Source of the DNA: Diphasiastrum complanatum
Taxonomy: Eukaryota; Streptophyta; Lycopodiopsida; Lycopodiales; Lycopodiaceae
Direction: 5' to 3'
DNA: 64,000 bases
Assembly (NCBI GenBank): GCA_029204225.1
Contig: CM055100.1
Coordinates: 15,734,600 to 15,798,599, forward strand
Part shown: piece after piece, positions 1-10,816 of the stretch
Numbering within the stretch: the stretch's first letter is position 1
Layout: each line of letters opens with the position of its first letter
Notes under the pieces: generated by a model
The model's input: only the letters and a program-made list of their open reading frames with translations
Told to the model about the DNA's origin: nothing
The model's database searches: none
Made by a program: the position numbers and the translations under genes

Positions 1-843
1 ATTGAAGATCCAGCAAATCCTTTCAGTAAGAACTCTCGCAGACCCTCTCAATCGATTCAGAATGTCCATTTCCATCAGTGATGAAGCCTGCGAGAGTTAG
101 CACGGAGATTTGGTGAAGATGAAGCCAAATTTGAGGTTTTGAACCCTCGCATATAGTGAAATTTTCACTTACTGCGAGAATTAACTCTCGCAGAGAATTC
201 CATAGTGAGATCTGATGCAGATTCAGCTACTGTGATCCTTGAGAGAGTTACTTTCCAAAGATTTGAGAGATATCGAGTTTTCTACTTGCAAAAACAGCTA
301 AAGAACCCTCGCACAAGAGAACCCTCGCAGACTAGATCAGTGGAAAGATCTGCATAAGATCTAGCTATTGTCAAAATCGCAGGTCAATCAGTGCAAGGAA
401 TAAAAAGTTATCAAGGAAAAACCACTACAAGAGGCTTAAAATTCACTTCAGGCCGATCAAATTGATCAGATCCTTAAGATCCAGACTGCATCCCACTGTA
501 TAAGCAAGATCCAACCACTTTGAAAACCACGATGGAGCAACTTATAGCGCAGTTTGACTAGAAACTGAAAGCCTTATAGGGAGCTATAGCAATAACGCCA
601 CATCAACCAGAACCAAACCAACTACAATATATGGTATTTAGTGTGCACGCAAAACCATACAACGAATGAGTGCCCAGTCCTAAAGCAAAATCTAAGACTG
701 ACACATAGATTTTGCCATCTGTGCAATGCAACATCGCATGATATGGCATTTTGCCCGTTTAACCCCTAGATTGTTCAACAAAAGAGAAGTCCTTATCAGA
801 CTTCTTAACCTTATCATCAAGGGGCACCAAACACGGCACTGAG
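1..843 (+). other. Leader / N-terminal gag remnant with CTCGCA word repeats
   Basis: No open frame of useful length is visible. Between about 20 and 340 a short word of the type (A)CCCTCGCA or ACTCTCGCA recurs at least six times, with inverted forms (TGCGAGA) between them. From about 530 the plus strand reads as broken gag-like protein with several stops. This is probably the leader and start of gag of the gypsy element that follows. Confidence 0.4.
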
Positions 844-1500
844 GTACGGTGCAACGAATCAGCAACAGCGTACGGCCTTACCTGCACCACCAGGGCCAGT
901 CAATCATCAAGTGGCCCATGTAAACCTGACAGCAATGGAACCAGAGATGCAAGTACCACCTCAACCTGAGCAGCAACAATGGTACGGACCATACAAACCA
1001 TTTATGGATCCTGCCATAAATAAATATGCTGCAGCCTATGCAGCTCAAACTCACGTCAAGGCGGAAGGAACTACGGCTGCTACGGATGTGGTGAAGGACA
1101 CAAAATTGCAGAATGTCCCTACAAGGGACAATATACATCCTTCTACCGAGAATGCGGTTATGGACATTGTTACAAGAATTGTCCATTAAAACCTGGAACC
1201 AGTGCACCTCTCAACTTCAGTGCGATACAACAACCAGCAATTCCAGCAGAGATGCCATCAAAAAGACACCAATTCCACGCTCCTATGTTAGCCGTCACGC
1301 GAGCACAGAAGAGGAAGGAAGTGGCTCCCTCACCACCACCCTCGGTCATTGTCGGACCAACCCTCAACTTCAGTGCCATATCCGAATGTGAGGGAAGAAA
1401 GAAGATAGTATCAGAATATAAGACACCGGGTACAAAAAGCACAAGCAGAGAAAAAAGAAAAAAAAAGGGACAATCCCATGGAACCTCCAGTTGGCGTTGA
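844..1500 (+). pseudogene. Gypsy gag (nucleocapsid part), frameshifted
   Basis: Gag packages element RNA; its C-terminal zinc knuckle binds nucleic acid. In frame 2 a Gln/Pro-rich stretch runs to about 1055. The sense frame then moves to frame 1, where a knuckle CYGCGEGHKIAEC (C-x2-C-x3-H-x4-C) lies at 1078-1116. A second, degenerate knuckle follows, with Tyr in place of its first Cys. After it comes a basic Lys/Arg-rich tail ending at the stop at 1498-1500. The frame change near 1058 makes this copy non-functional. Zinc knuckle followed by protease is the standard order in this class. Confidence 0.7.
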
Positions 1501-2295
1501 ATGGGAACCACAAGCAGGCTCACCACTACGCACTGATCAGAATGATCGGTTGCACCAACATGAACCACCTTTTCACATGGTGGAGCCCGAGGAACCACGC
1601 ACTGAAAGGTTCACACCTTTATTGGCGAGCCATGTTAGTTTACCACTCGAAGAACTACTGCGGATTGCACCACAAGCGAAAAGCCTTCTAGTTGAATGGG
1701 CCAAAGCGGATGAGGAACCAGTAGCGCCTGAGCCCATATATTGTACGGGCTATGAAGAAACAAGTAACGTCCTCCACATTGGGGCAGCATGGGAAAGTGA
1801 GGAGCACAACATCACTTTGCCAATCAAACACAAGAGATACGAGGACGAGGCAGCAGTAGTAGATGGAGGATCAGGTGTCAATTTGATCTCCATGAAAAGT
1901 GGGGTCTACAAGGATTACAGCCAGCAAGATTCGCCATCAAGCTAGCAAATCAATCTTGTGTGAAACCACAAGGTGTAGTTGTCGATATCCCTGTAAAGAT
2001 AGCAGCCATGCAGTTTGTGATTACTTTTGTAGTCATGGATATACCTGAATCTCCAACTGCATACCATGTTTTACTAGAAAGACCATGGTTGAGGACTGTG
2101 CAAGTTGTACACAACTGGGGTACGGGAAAACTCACCTTCGAGAACAGAGAGCAGGCTATGAAGGTTGATCCAACCACATGGGCGGTGAAACCTATTGCAC
2201 CCAAAGCTGATGACAGATCATCCATGACGATCACAGGAGTGATCGCCCAGGGCCAGCCAAGGGAGGTCACTATGATTCAGAGATGGATGTCGTAA
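1478..2295 (+). pseudogene. Gypsy aspartic protease (broken)
   Basis: This is the retroelement protease that would process Gag-Pol. Frame 2 (1478-1945) ends in VVDGGSGVNLIS, the plant gypsy form of the D-T/S-G active-site block. The sense frame then shifts and continues at 1960-2295 with the flap and C-terminal part, including ITFVVMDIPES and LLERPWLRTVQVVHNWG, close to the conserved LLGRPWLR motif. A frameshift near 1930-1960 separates the halves. The start at 1478 overlaps the gag frame, as would fit a gag-pol junction. Confidence 0.75.
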
Positions 2296-3290
2296 GATGG
2301 ACGGATGCATTAGCAATTATTGAATGTCGGACATGTCAATGTGAATCAGATCCTGAACCCAGTACATCTTCACCCAAGTGTTACACTATGGACACACCAA
2401 TCACATTTGGGGTGAATATGATAAACGTAGCATGACTGTCAGTGGAACCTATTGAGAACCCAGTGGACGATGATTTAGTCATTTGGCAACATGCTCTAAT
2501 TATAATAAGGATATTGAGCTGACTGATGACAGGTCCTACGCCACATGGACCCAAATCGTTATGGAATCAAGCTCAACCACCGCAAAAGTCTGTTATGGCA
2601 AAAGTCTCAAGGATCGATCCACCCAAGGCACCTACGAAAATGAAGAATCAGTTGAAGCAACGTTACAACCAGGTGATCTGATGGAGTGATCTACCCTAAG
2701 AGGTGATAACTATGGTAGATGTTGATATTTGCAACCACGAGGCGAATGTCACGGCAGTTCCGATGAAAGACAACAAGGAAGAAACCATCAAAATGACAAA
2801 AAAGAGAAAAAAACAGGTGTTGGATTTCTTGAAGTCAATCAAAATGGACTCAGATACAGCGTCATCTTCTACACAAGTGACAAAAAATCAAAAAATGACC
2901 AGTCGGGCTAAGATCAATATGCTAAAGGAGGAATCTTTACGAGCTCCAGTTCACGAGATGCTTGAAACTTTCAAAATTTATACCTTGGACGACATGTAAT
3001 AATGATGCCTCAGGCCTAGCCAGAACTTGATCAAAGTCAGGCACCAGCGGAACAAGTCTTCGAGGGACCTGCACGAACATAGCCGATGAACCTTGCCGAG
3101 CCAGGTGAAGAAGAAAAGATAGTGCATGTGGGAGAGCAATTAACGCCCACACTATTCAAGAGACTACGATTATTGTTGGTGGACTATAAAGACTGTTTTG
3201 CCTGGAGTTATAGTGATCTTAAGGGCATTCCACAGTCCAACACACAATACCCTTGGTAAATGTAGCAGTCCCCAGAGTAAGTCATTACTA
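2296..3290 (+). pseudogene. Gypsy pol linker with reverse-transcriptase deletion
   Basis: Short plus-strand frames (2483-2689, 2703-2999) are acidic/Lys-rich and typical of the variable region between protease and reverse transcriptase. Around 3165-3240 a frame reads VDYKDCFAWSYSDLKGIP, the conserved block just before the RT domain. Within about 60 bases the sequence jumps to the start of RNase H. The whole RT palm, including the YxDD block, is therefore absent, so this copy could not replicate on its own. Confidence 0.6.
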
Positions 3291-3860
3291 CCGCTGCAAC
3301 CCGAATTATACAGAGCTGATTGGGCTAAAAAATTCCATGCATATGTAGACACATCATCGTTTGCGATAGGTGTAGTGCTTAATCAGAAAGATGACCAAAA
3401 TATAGATTATCCAATTTACTATGCGGGAAGGCAACTCGCTGTATTAGAAAAGAAATATTCCGCTGCAGAGCAAGAAGCACTAGGGATGATTTATTCAGTA
3501 AAGAAATTTAGACATTACCTTTTAGGATACCCTTTTGTTTTTCACATAGATCACTACTAATTAAAACATTTAGTGAATAAACCTGATCTTTCGGGTAGAA
3601 TAGCTAGATGGGTATTTTTATTAGATGAGTTTAATTATGAAGTAGAATTAAAAAGAGGCAAGGATCATCAAAACACTGATTATATATCCCACCTCCAAAG
3701 AAAAAATCAATTAGAACCCATTTTTGATGAATTTTTAGATAAACATATAATGCGTATTCAATCAGAAACATCAATTTATATGGACGTTATTAATTTCTTA
3801 CAGGACCAGATATATCCTGAACATTTCAATAAACGGCAAAAAAACTATTTTTCTTTCTAA
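3291..3860 (+). pseudogene. Gypsy RNase H domain
   Basis: RNase H removes RNA from the RNA:DNA hybrid during reverse transcription. The frame at 3198-3560 has FHAYVDTSSFAIGVVLNQ (first catalytic Asp), YAGRQL, then AAEQEALGMIYSVKKFRHYL (catalytic Glu) and FHIDHY (second Asp). A stop at 3558-3560 interrupts it. The same protein resumes at 3573 with GRIARWVFLLDEFNYEVE and GKDHQNTDYISHL, the usual end of gypsy RNase H. One stop and several changed residues mark it as decayed. Confidence 0.8.
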
Positions 3861-3904
3861 GGTAGGACCTTATACGATTGTAAATAGTATATTGTATAAA
3901 TTAG

Positions 3905-5009
3905 GAGCTGACAATAGTCTCCGCCGATGTTTAGAACCAATCGAGACAACTGCTGTAATAAGTGCATTATATGAGGAAGATTCAGGGGGGTCACTATGCT
4001 CTTAAAAACACTGCAAAAAAAAATTTCAATGCTAAATATTGGTGGCTTACCATCTATAGAGATGTTAAATTATTCATTAAAAAATGTGATGCATGCCAGA
4101 GGATGGGGAAACCCAGCTTCGCAACACATTGGCGGCTTACTCCAATTATCCCCTTAGCACCCTTTGAGAAGTGGGAGATAGATTTTGTAGGACCTATCAA
4201 ACCGATCACGCGTAAAACTCGTTGTCACGGACTATGCTACCAAGATGGTAGAGGCCGAAGCCACAATTAAGAACGATGCTAAGACTGTAGCAAAGTTTTT
4301 ATTCCAAAATATTATCACGCGATATGGTTGTCCCATAGAACTTGTTAGCGATAGGGGAACCCATTTCCTTAATTAGACCATTGAAGCCATGTTGTCATAT
4401 TTTTCTATTACACATCGCCAAACCACTCCATATAATCCAAAAGCAAATGGGCTTACGGAGCGGGCAAATGGAATTCTATGTAAAATTTTGAATAAAGTAA
4501 CGGAAACACATTCTTCTGATTGGGATCAGAAGTTATCATCTGTTTTATGGGCATATAGAATTGCTGAAAAGATTACAACTAGGCAGACTCCATACTATCT
4601 TGTGTATGGAATGCATTCCATACTACCGATAGAATTCGAAGTTCCGATGTTTCGCATGAGTAATGAAGAGCGAATGGATGAACACGATAGTATATGGGAG
4701 CAGATGATTTCTTTGACGCAACTGGAAGATGATCGTCATCTTTCATTAATCGAGACTGAACGAGTTCAGAGTAAAAGAAAAGAAATTTTTGATCAATCCA
4801 TTAAGAAAATAAAAATTAAACAAGGGGACTTTGTGCTTCTGTATGATAACAGACACATGTTGTTTCTTAGAAAATTACATATTAGATGGATAGGACCGTA
4901 TAAAGTCATAGAGGTTTTTAATAATGGATCACTTCAGTTAGCTAATCTCCAAGAACATTTACCTGACACTCGAGTAAATGGTTCAAGGGTGAAGCGCTAC
5001 TATGAATAA
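3905..5009 (+). pseudogene. Gypsy integrase, frameshifted
   Basis: Integrase inserts element cDNA into the host genome. At 3962-4270 the zinc-binding part shows CDACQRMGKP, and the start of the core reads FEKWEIDFVGPIKP (first catalytic Asp). A frame change near 4225 leads to KFLFQNIITRYGCPIELVSD (second Asp), with a stop inside HFLN-stop-TIEA near 4375. The frame 4389-5009 holds YNPKANGLTERANGIL (catalytic Glu), then the C-terminal part ending RVNGSRVKRYYE with a natural stop. No chromodomain is seen, so this is a non-chromovirus gypsy lineage. Confidence 0.85.
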
Positions 5010-5504
5010 TTTTTGGTGCATCATTTTTACCGAAGTTTTTGCAAAAATACCGAAACCAGGTTACATTTTAGCAAAAATGCCAAAAATACCAAAGCATTGC
5101 TGCATTGTTTGTATTTTGCAAAAAACTCGAGACCTTCGCTACATTTTATACTTTGCAAAAAACCCGACACTACATTGGAATACTATGTATTAAGAGAATT
5201 TACCATTTTAGAAATATGGAAATTGCGACACTTACCTTCACATTTTTCAGGACTTTCTACCTTCCGACACCTTCGCATTTTTCGCATAATAATCTTTGCT
5301 TTGATTTACCAAGCGAAGCATTTGTGTATTTTGTTTATTTATTTATTTATTTTTGTTTTTAGGACTAGACACTTTATTATTGAGTATGTACCTTCAAAAC
5401 AAAGGATACGCTTCCATTTAATATTAGTCTAATCCGCTAAATATCATCAATACGTCTAGAACCTCAAACACTTCAGTTGTTGTCGCTACCACTTTCCATC
5501 ACTC
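5010..5504 (+). repeat. AT-rich spacer with short GCAAAAA repeats after integrase
   Basis: Between the integrase stop and the next coding region lies an AT-rich spacer. From 5038 to 5170 a loose unit containing TTTGCAAAAAAC and CGAGACC-like words recurs about four times. Overlapping small frames here look like chance. It may be the 3' untranslated or inter-cistronic part of the gypsy element. Confidence 0.4.
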
Positions 5505-6071
5505 TTGCTGTCCAATTTGCGAATTGTTGTGATCAAGCTCTTGTGTTATGAGCTGATCCGCAATTTGGGGAAAACGGAAGAAGCACATATTTCCACTACT
5601 GTTCGCAATCAAGAGATTGTTATTACAAAAGGATTTTATTGTCATGCCTTAGGATTGCCTATGGTCTGCAGTATGCCAGTTACTAAACCGGATTTTATCA
5701 CGGAGAGCGAAATTTTCCAAGAAGAAGCATATATTGAGAAATGGGGATATAAACTCTCTTACATTAGAGATCCCAATCTCAAGATCTTCATTCGATTTGC
5801 TCTTGCTTCTATCTTTTTACCGGAGCAAGAGTACACTATCTCAAATACAAATATGGGATACCTGCTTAGAGCTTTGAATGGAGAGCCGATTGCCTTTGGA
5901 CAGATTGCTTTCAAGCAATTCTATAAATTAGTAAAAGTTAATCAGTTTTTCAGGCTGGGTCAGCAGATAGGCATTTTATGTATGCATGCTGGTGTGCTGA
6001 CAGTGCAGGAAGACATCAAGATTGCACCAGTGCTACCAGAGCTAGTCCCATCAAATGAGGCCGAATCCTAG
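5505..6071 (+). pseudogene. Extra post-integrase coding region, part 1
   Basis: An open frame of 188 codons follows integrase in the same direction. It is not an envelope with an obvious signal peptide or transmembrane segment, and I do not recognise the family. It is mixed hydrophobic/charged and globular in appearance, with an aromatic-rich middle (EKWGYKLSYIRDP; FKQFYKLVKVNQFF). It ends at a TAG near 6069, but the coding character continues beyond, so the stop may be a mutation. Accessory reading frames after pol occur in several plant gypsy lineages. What this one does is unknown. Confidence 0.5.
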
Positions 6072-7665
6072 ATGCAGACATCAACGACAACCACCGTAGC
6101 AGCACATCATTGTCATCAAGTCAAGGGAGCTCGTTGAGAATGACTTCGCCATCATCCCAGTGTACGCCATTGACCAACATAGACAGAAATAGGGATGCAT
6201 AAGAGGAAGCGGAGGACACAGCTGATCAGGAGCATAATCAGGCTGATATACCACAAGAGCCAGCACCACAAGGAGCAAAACAACTTCTTGAATACCAGCA
6301 GGGCAGCGAAAGCGATGTCGAGGCACCAATTCTCAATGTCGAATTATATCAAAAGATTTTTGGAACACTACTACCGGATACGCGGGTAGCGATTCAGCAT
6401 CTTGCCAGCTTGGAGAAAGTATCCCGGAAGCTGGGATCAAAGTATGAAAGAGTCCAAGCAGACCTCACCCAGAAGGATACAGAGATAAACGAAACAAAGG
6501 CTGAGTTGGCCTATAAAAAGGAAGAACTTGAAGCGGCCCAAGAAAAGTTGAGCAGGAAAAACATAGAGCTTAAAGAAGCAAAAGGAAGGCAGGACGCTAC
6601 GTTCGAAGTGTTGGAAGAAATGCAAGAGCAGTCCAATACCTTCGAAAGTGAAAATATACTGCTTAAACAACAACTTCACACCCTACAGGCTTCTTTGCAG
6701 GAGGAGAGACATGTACGAACTACTCTTCAGAGTAGTAATGTGGAGCTAAGTAACGAACTCAGTAGTGCTCAGGATTCAATTGCCCAACTGCAAAATTTTG
6801 CAGAAACGTCAAGAAGAGGCAATCAGATATACAAGAGAAAGGCCGAAGAGGCAATACTATGGCGAATCAGCGCCAAAGTCACACTAGGTGCCTGGGTATC
6901 TCGTGGCAGGTACAAAATTGATCCAGTAGCATATTAGGGAATCCAGGAGAAGATGATCCAAACCTTCTAGTGCAATATCTACAGTCGGAGATGATTGCTT
7001 ATGAAAAGTTGAAGGAAGAGTTAGAAGAGGCCAAATTTCAATCAGGCCAAATGCAGATTTCTGATGCGGAAGAACCAGCACAAGGCCAAGATCAGGAGAC
7101 GCAGACAGATGAGCCAGCACCGATTATGTCAAAAAAGGCCATCCAGACAGATACCATCTGCAGGCAGGTCCAGAAGGATCCGGAGACACATACCGAATCC
7201 AAGGAGGTTGCAGAGGTACAAACTGTTGAAGACCAACTTGAGGCGTTAAACATCATTCCATATCAAGCTCAGACGTCACCAACTGGAGCAGTTGTAAAGA
7301 AAAACAAGATTGTGTACTCACTACTAAGGTCAGAATTTCAGACATTTCATCAAGAACTAACATTCTTTCTTCCACCTTTTTGTAGTCCAGAAGTCCAATG
7401 GAGAATGGATTACCTTTTCTTACCTAAACTTTTTGGCTACACAAAAGAACAATGGAAAAATCCTTGGACTTTTTCTAACATAAATACTCTTTGGTCTAGA
7501 CTAATTGTACATCAAAAAAGAATCCTCGCCTTTGCCATTGTTCAGAACAAGTTCAATGTGCAAACTAACTATATCCATGTGGTTGTAGGATCCTTGTATA
7601 TATACATTTTAGAATATCTAAGAACATTCGAAAATAAATTTTTCCAGTTCTGGGTGAGTATTTGA
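6072..7665 (+). pseudogene. Extra post-integrase coding region, coiled-coil protein
   Basis: Sense coding continues from about 6090 (with a stop near 6199) into 6410-6937 and, after a frame change, 6970-7665. The 6410-6937 part is a strongly predicted-looking coiled coil of about 140 residues, rich in Glu/Lys/Gln with heptad spacing (for example LTQKDTEINETKAELAYKKE). The 6970-7665 part starts with more coiled coil, then has several QT words (ETQTDEP, KAIQTD, AEVQTVE, YQAQTSP). It ends in a globular, aromatic-rich domain of about 100 residues. I cannot name the family. It is probably a non-pol protein of the gypsy element, broken by at least two stops/frameshifts. Confidence 0.5.
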
Positions 7666-7745
7666 ATAAATTAGAATCAATTAACATTTTTGATGTGAAG
7701 GAAGTTGTCTCTAACTCTAAATCAATTTCTTCCTGAGTTACTCAT

Positions 7746-8098
7746 CAGTTACTATTCCCTGATTTGTGGGACCAACTAAAGAGGTGCTTTGGATCAAGAG
7801 GTTAATCATGGAACTAAAGTGCATCAAAGAGGATGATCTTCCCTTGATCAAATGTGACAACATATCGGCACAAGCTCTTGCAAACAATCCTATTTTTCAT
7901 GCAAGAAGCAAGCATATAGAAGTGGCACACCATTTTGTAAGGGAAAGGCTCATTGGAGGTGAAATCAACTTAGAACATGTCGACACATCTTCATGTATTG
8001 CTGATCTTCTCACAAAGCCACTCTGCAAAAGTGCCTTCTCAAAGCATAGGTCTAATCTTGGTCTTATCTCAAGATCAATACTTGATCCACATTAGATA
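7746..8098 (+). pseudogene. Ty1/copia RNase H 3' fragment
   Basis: The frame 7766-8095 matches the end of a copia polyprotein. It has KEVLWIKRLIMELK, IKCDNISAQALANNPIFHAR, SKHIEVAHHFVRERL and LEHVDTSSCIADLLTKPL, ending at TAG. The preceding RT and most of RNase H are absent. The junction with gypsy sequence is near 7746. It lies directly before a polypurine tract and an LTR (8114-8705), so it is the 3' end of one copia copy. It is close in sequence to the fragment at 15134-15529. Confidence 0.9.
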
Positions 8099-8113
8099 CA
8101 TTTTTAGGAGGAG

Positions 8114-8705
8114 TGTCAAAATATTGAAAAGTCTATCTAATGTTGTGAGTATGGGTCCTAAAAATGCCAAAGATGAATTCAGCTCTTTTGGCTTAGTAAA
8201 GACCCATGGTAGAATAAAATATTCAAGGTAGGTAGAAGTAGAAACTCGAGCTACCATAGGAATTGCCATTTGTACTTTACATGCCACATTTAATTCATGA
8301 AAAGACTAGGTGGCACAATTAGACATAGTGAGGTGGCTTGGATAAGTCTAGATAGCTTGAGAGGTGGATCCACAACTCCAATTCAACTCAAAGTAGGAGG
8401 AGAGTCCATGGATCTATATATATGTGATGTACTCTCATTGAGAAAATGATGAAATTTGTGTGTAATGCAAATCTGGAGACAAGCTCTTTGTGCCCTGTCT
8501 CTCTCCACAAGTTTTGTACTTGTTATTTTCTCTCTCTAGTCAAGTAGAGACATTTTGTTGATAGATCTTGCTTGTAACACAATAATATTGCTTGTATGAT
8601 CAGGTTTCCTATTGACAACCAATGCTAGTCTGATATTTATGGTGTTATTGTGCTTAGGAGATCAAAAATACATGTGTAGGGCATCCCACACGTGTGAATT
8701 CTTCA
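8114..8705 (+). repeat. Copia LTR (592 bp)
   Basis: The element starts TGTCAAAATATTG right after a polypurine-like tract (TTTTTAGGAGGAG, 8101-8113). It ends CACACGTGTGAATTCTTCA just before a primer binding site. The TG..CA ends, a TATATATATG box near 8410 and the position between copia RNase H (left) and PBS plus gag (right) all fit an LTR. It serves as 3' LTR for the left copia fragment and as 5' LTR for the copia body to the right, a tandem or recombinant arrangement. Confidence 0.85.
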
Positions 8706-8718
8706 TGGTATCAGAGCC
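8706..8718 (+). other. Primer binding site (initiator-Met tRNA type)
   Basis: TGGTATCAGAGCC directly follows the LTR end. This is the usual copia PBS, complementary to the 3' end of initiator methionine tRNA, where minus-strand DNA synthesis would begin. Confidence 0.9.
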
Positions 8719-9461
8719 TACCTAAGTTTTACAAGCAAATCTAATCAAAAAGTTTGCAGATCTGATCAGATTTCAAGCTAGGAATTGTTAGATTCTACCT
8801 TGTAACTAGTTTGCAGTTTTCTTGTGATTCTGAGCTTCAAATCACATTGAATGGGCCAGATCAGGTACTGTACGGAATTTTAGGTGCTGACACGTGTGAA
8901 ATCCGCCCATTTTCAGTTTGGTGGTTCTTTCTCACCTCAGATCCAAATTTCAAGCAAATTAGCCCACTAGAAAGATAGAAATGTGTAGAATCTGATGCAA
9001 TTTGAATCATGACAGTTGGATAAGCCAATCAAAAGTTATAAGCTTTTGAAGAGTCATAGGTAGGGCACGTAGACTTGTGGCAAATTGTGAGTACATGTCA
9101 TTTATTGCTTGAATGATCACAAAAGTCATCTAGAAGTTGACCAATCTCATCTATATGTAATTTAGACAATATTTATAGGTTCTAGACAAACTGTTTCATA
9201 CAAATAGATTGTATTTGAGCCAATTTGACATTTTTGGAATATTTCGCACGTGTGAAATTCTAAGAACCATAACTTTTGCCATACTTCATCTTTTTTGATG
9301 ATTCAAATCTTGTCTTAGAGAGATTGTCAAGCTAGTGAAATCTATGTCACAGTTTTTTTGCTTAGTCTTACATAGGATTTGGTTCTGTACCCTTGATTGG
9401 TTCCTATAGTGAGAAGATAAGCAATTCTTTCATCCATCTTTTTTGATTTTTATCATTCTTT
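8719..9461 (+). other. Copia leader, non-coding
   Basis: This is the untranslated leader between the PBS and the gag start. No coding frame was seen. Words such as CACACGTGTGAA and GCACGTGTGAAA recur from the adjacent LTR end (8692-8700, 8890, 9245), suggesting small internal repeats. Confidence 0.5.
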
Positions 9462-10177
9462 ATGACTTCAATGGGTGTCTTCCTATTAGAAGCAAGTGAA
9501 AGATTGTCAACCTCCAATTACTCAATTTGGAAGGTTAGAATGGAATTTGTCTTAATACTACAAGATGTGATGGATATTGTACTTGGCATTGAAGAAGAAC
9601 CACAAATTCCTCAAGAAATTCCAAAGTACAAAAAGAGAGCCAGGATGGCTCTGCATTATATTAAGATGAATGTCTCAAATGACATCTTAAGAGAAATTGG
9701 TGCTTGTACTAATGCCAAAGATGCTTGGGATACTCTCAAGTCTATCTATGAGGCAAAGAATACTTCTAGATTTCTAACACTGAGAAACCAAAATTTTCAA
9801 AGTGTACAGAGAAGTGATGAATGTGCTTCAGCTTATGTAATGAGAGCTAAAGACCTCCATAAAGAGTTGTCATGCATAGAAGACTCCATCAACCAAAATG
9901 AACTTGTTCAAGCCATACTTAATGGGTTAAAGGAGAATATGACAACCTTGTTCAGAGTTATGCCATTAAGGAGGAGCTACCAAGTTTGGAAGCACTCCAA
10001 AGTGTGCTCATGTATGAAGAATCAAGACAAGAGTATAAACTCTTGAAAATGGAGAGACTGTCTCTCAACATTGATGGTAAAGCTCTCTTTACCAAAGACA
10101 AGCACAAGACAAGAAGTAAGAATCAACACCAGTCCTCTTCAAGCAAGAACAATCTTATTTCCAAGGAGAAAGAGTAG
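9462..10177 (+). pseudogene. Copia gag, interrupted by a nested element
   Basis: The frame 9462-10046 is a typical copia Gag (UBN2-like): LSTSNYSIWKVRMEFVL near the N-terminus, KDAWDTLKSIYEAK, then ENMTTLFRVMP. A frameshift near 9985 moves the sense frame to 9986-10177 (EALQSVLMYEESRQEYKLL and a Lys-rich tail). The zinc knuckle that should follow is absent because a minus-strand copia is inserted at about 10178. The rest of the same polyprotein resumes near 14040. Confidence 0.85.
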
Positions 10178-10234
10178 TAGTATCTTGAGATGTATCCTCA
10201 TGTTCATCACTCGGAAGGTCAATGAATGGATCAT

Positions 10235-10816
10235 CATCAGGTGGTATCCTCACTATACATTCTTCCTACTGGATGTGTCTATCTTCTCAGCATCTTCGTC
10301 TTCATACATCTTGGATTCATCAAAGATAACATCTCGGCTTATATGGATTTTGTTTTCGACTGGATCAAAACATCTATAGCTCTTCACGCGATTATCATAT
10401 CCTAGGAATATGCACTTGATAGCTTTTACATCAAGTTTACGTCTTTCTTCCTTAGGAATATGTACAAAGGCCTTACATCCAAAGATTCGCAAGTGGTTCA
10501 CCTTTGGCTTCTTCTTTGTGAATGCTTCCTCAGGTGTTATTTTTGGTATGGCAATGGTAGGACTTCTATTTTGAAGATAGACTGTCGTGCTACATGCTTC
10601 TGACCAAAAATCTTTTGGTAATTTCATCTCAGCTAGCATAGATCTGGCACTTTTCACAATCGTACAATATTTGAGCTCAGCTACACCATTGAGAGCAGGA
10701 GTATGAGCTTGCGTAAATTGTCTTTTAATCCCACATTGATCACAAAGATCATTGAAGTCATTAGACTTATACTCACCTCTACTATCTGATATTAGGACTT
10801 TGATCTTCTTATCTGT
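10235..10816 (-). pseudogene. Nested copia integrase C-terminal part
   Basis: On the minus strand, after the stop at about 10818, the integrase core goes on with KKIKVLISDSRGEYKSNDF and THTPALNGVAELKYCTIV, where the catalytic block (usually PQQNGVAERKNR) is altered. The open frame 10657-10253 then covers ARSMLAEMKLPKDFWSEA, RSPTIAIPKITPEEAF and FGCKAFVHIPKEERRKLD, the copia integrase C-terminal and linker region. The element ends here, before RT. Confidence 0.85.

Larger units (their letters stand above)
1..7745 (+). mobile_element. Decayed Ty3/gypsy-type LTR retrotransposon body
   Basis: Remnants on the plus strand follow gypsy order: gag with a zinc knuckle (about 844-1500), aspartic protease (about 1478-2295), disrupted pol linker (2483-3230), RNase H (3290-3860), integrase (3905-5009), then an extra coding region (5505-7665). 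All parts carry frameshifts or stops, so the copy is dead. RNase H before integrase is the Ty3/gypsy order. The catalytic reverse transcriptase between about 3230 and 3300 is missing. No LTR is visible at the left edge, and on the right the element is cut off near 7745 by copia sequence. The boundaries are inferred from where recognisable homology stops. Confidence 0.85.

Noticed and set aside
878-1598. Minus-strand frames opposite the gypsy gag
   Set aside because: They are shadows of the gag region, which has a clear zinc knuckle on the plus strand.
5002-5432. Overlapping frames after gypsy integrase as an envelope gene
   Set aside because: Frames are short, overlap in three phases and sit on AT-rich short repeats; no signal peptide or envelope-like organisation.
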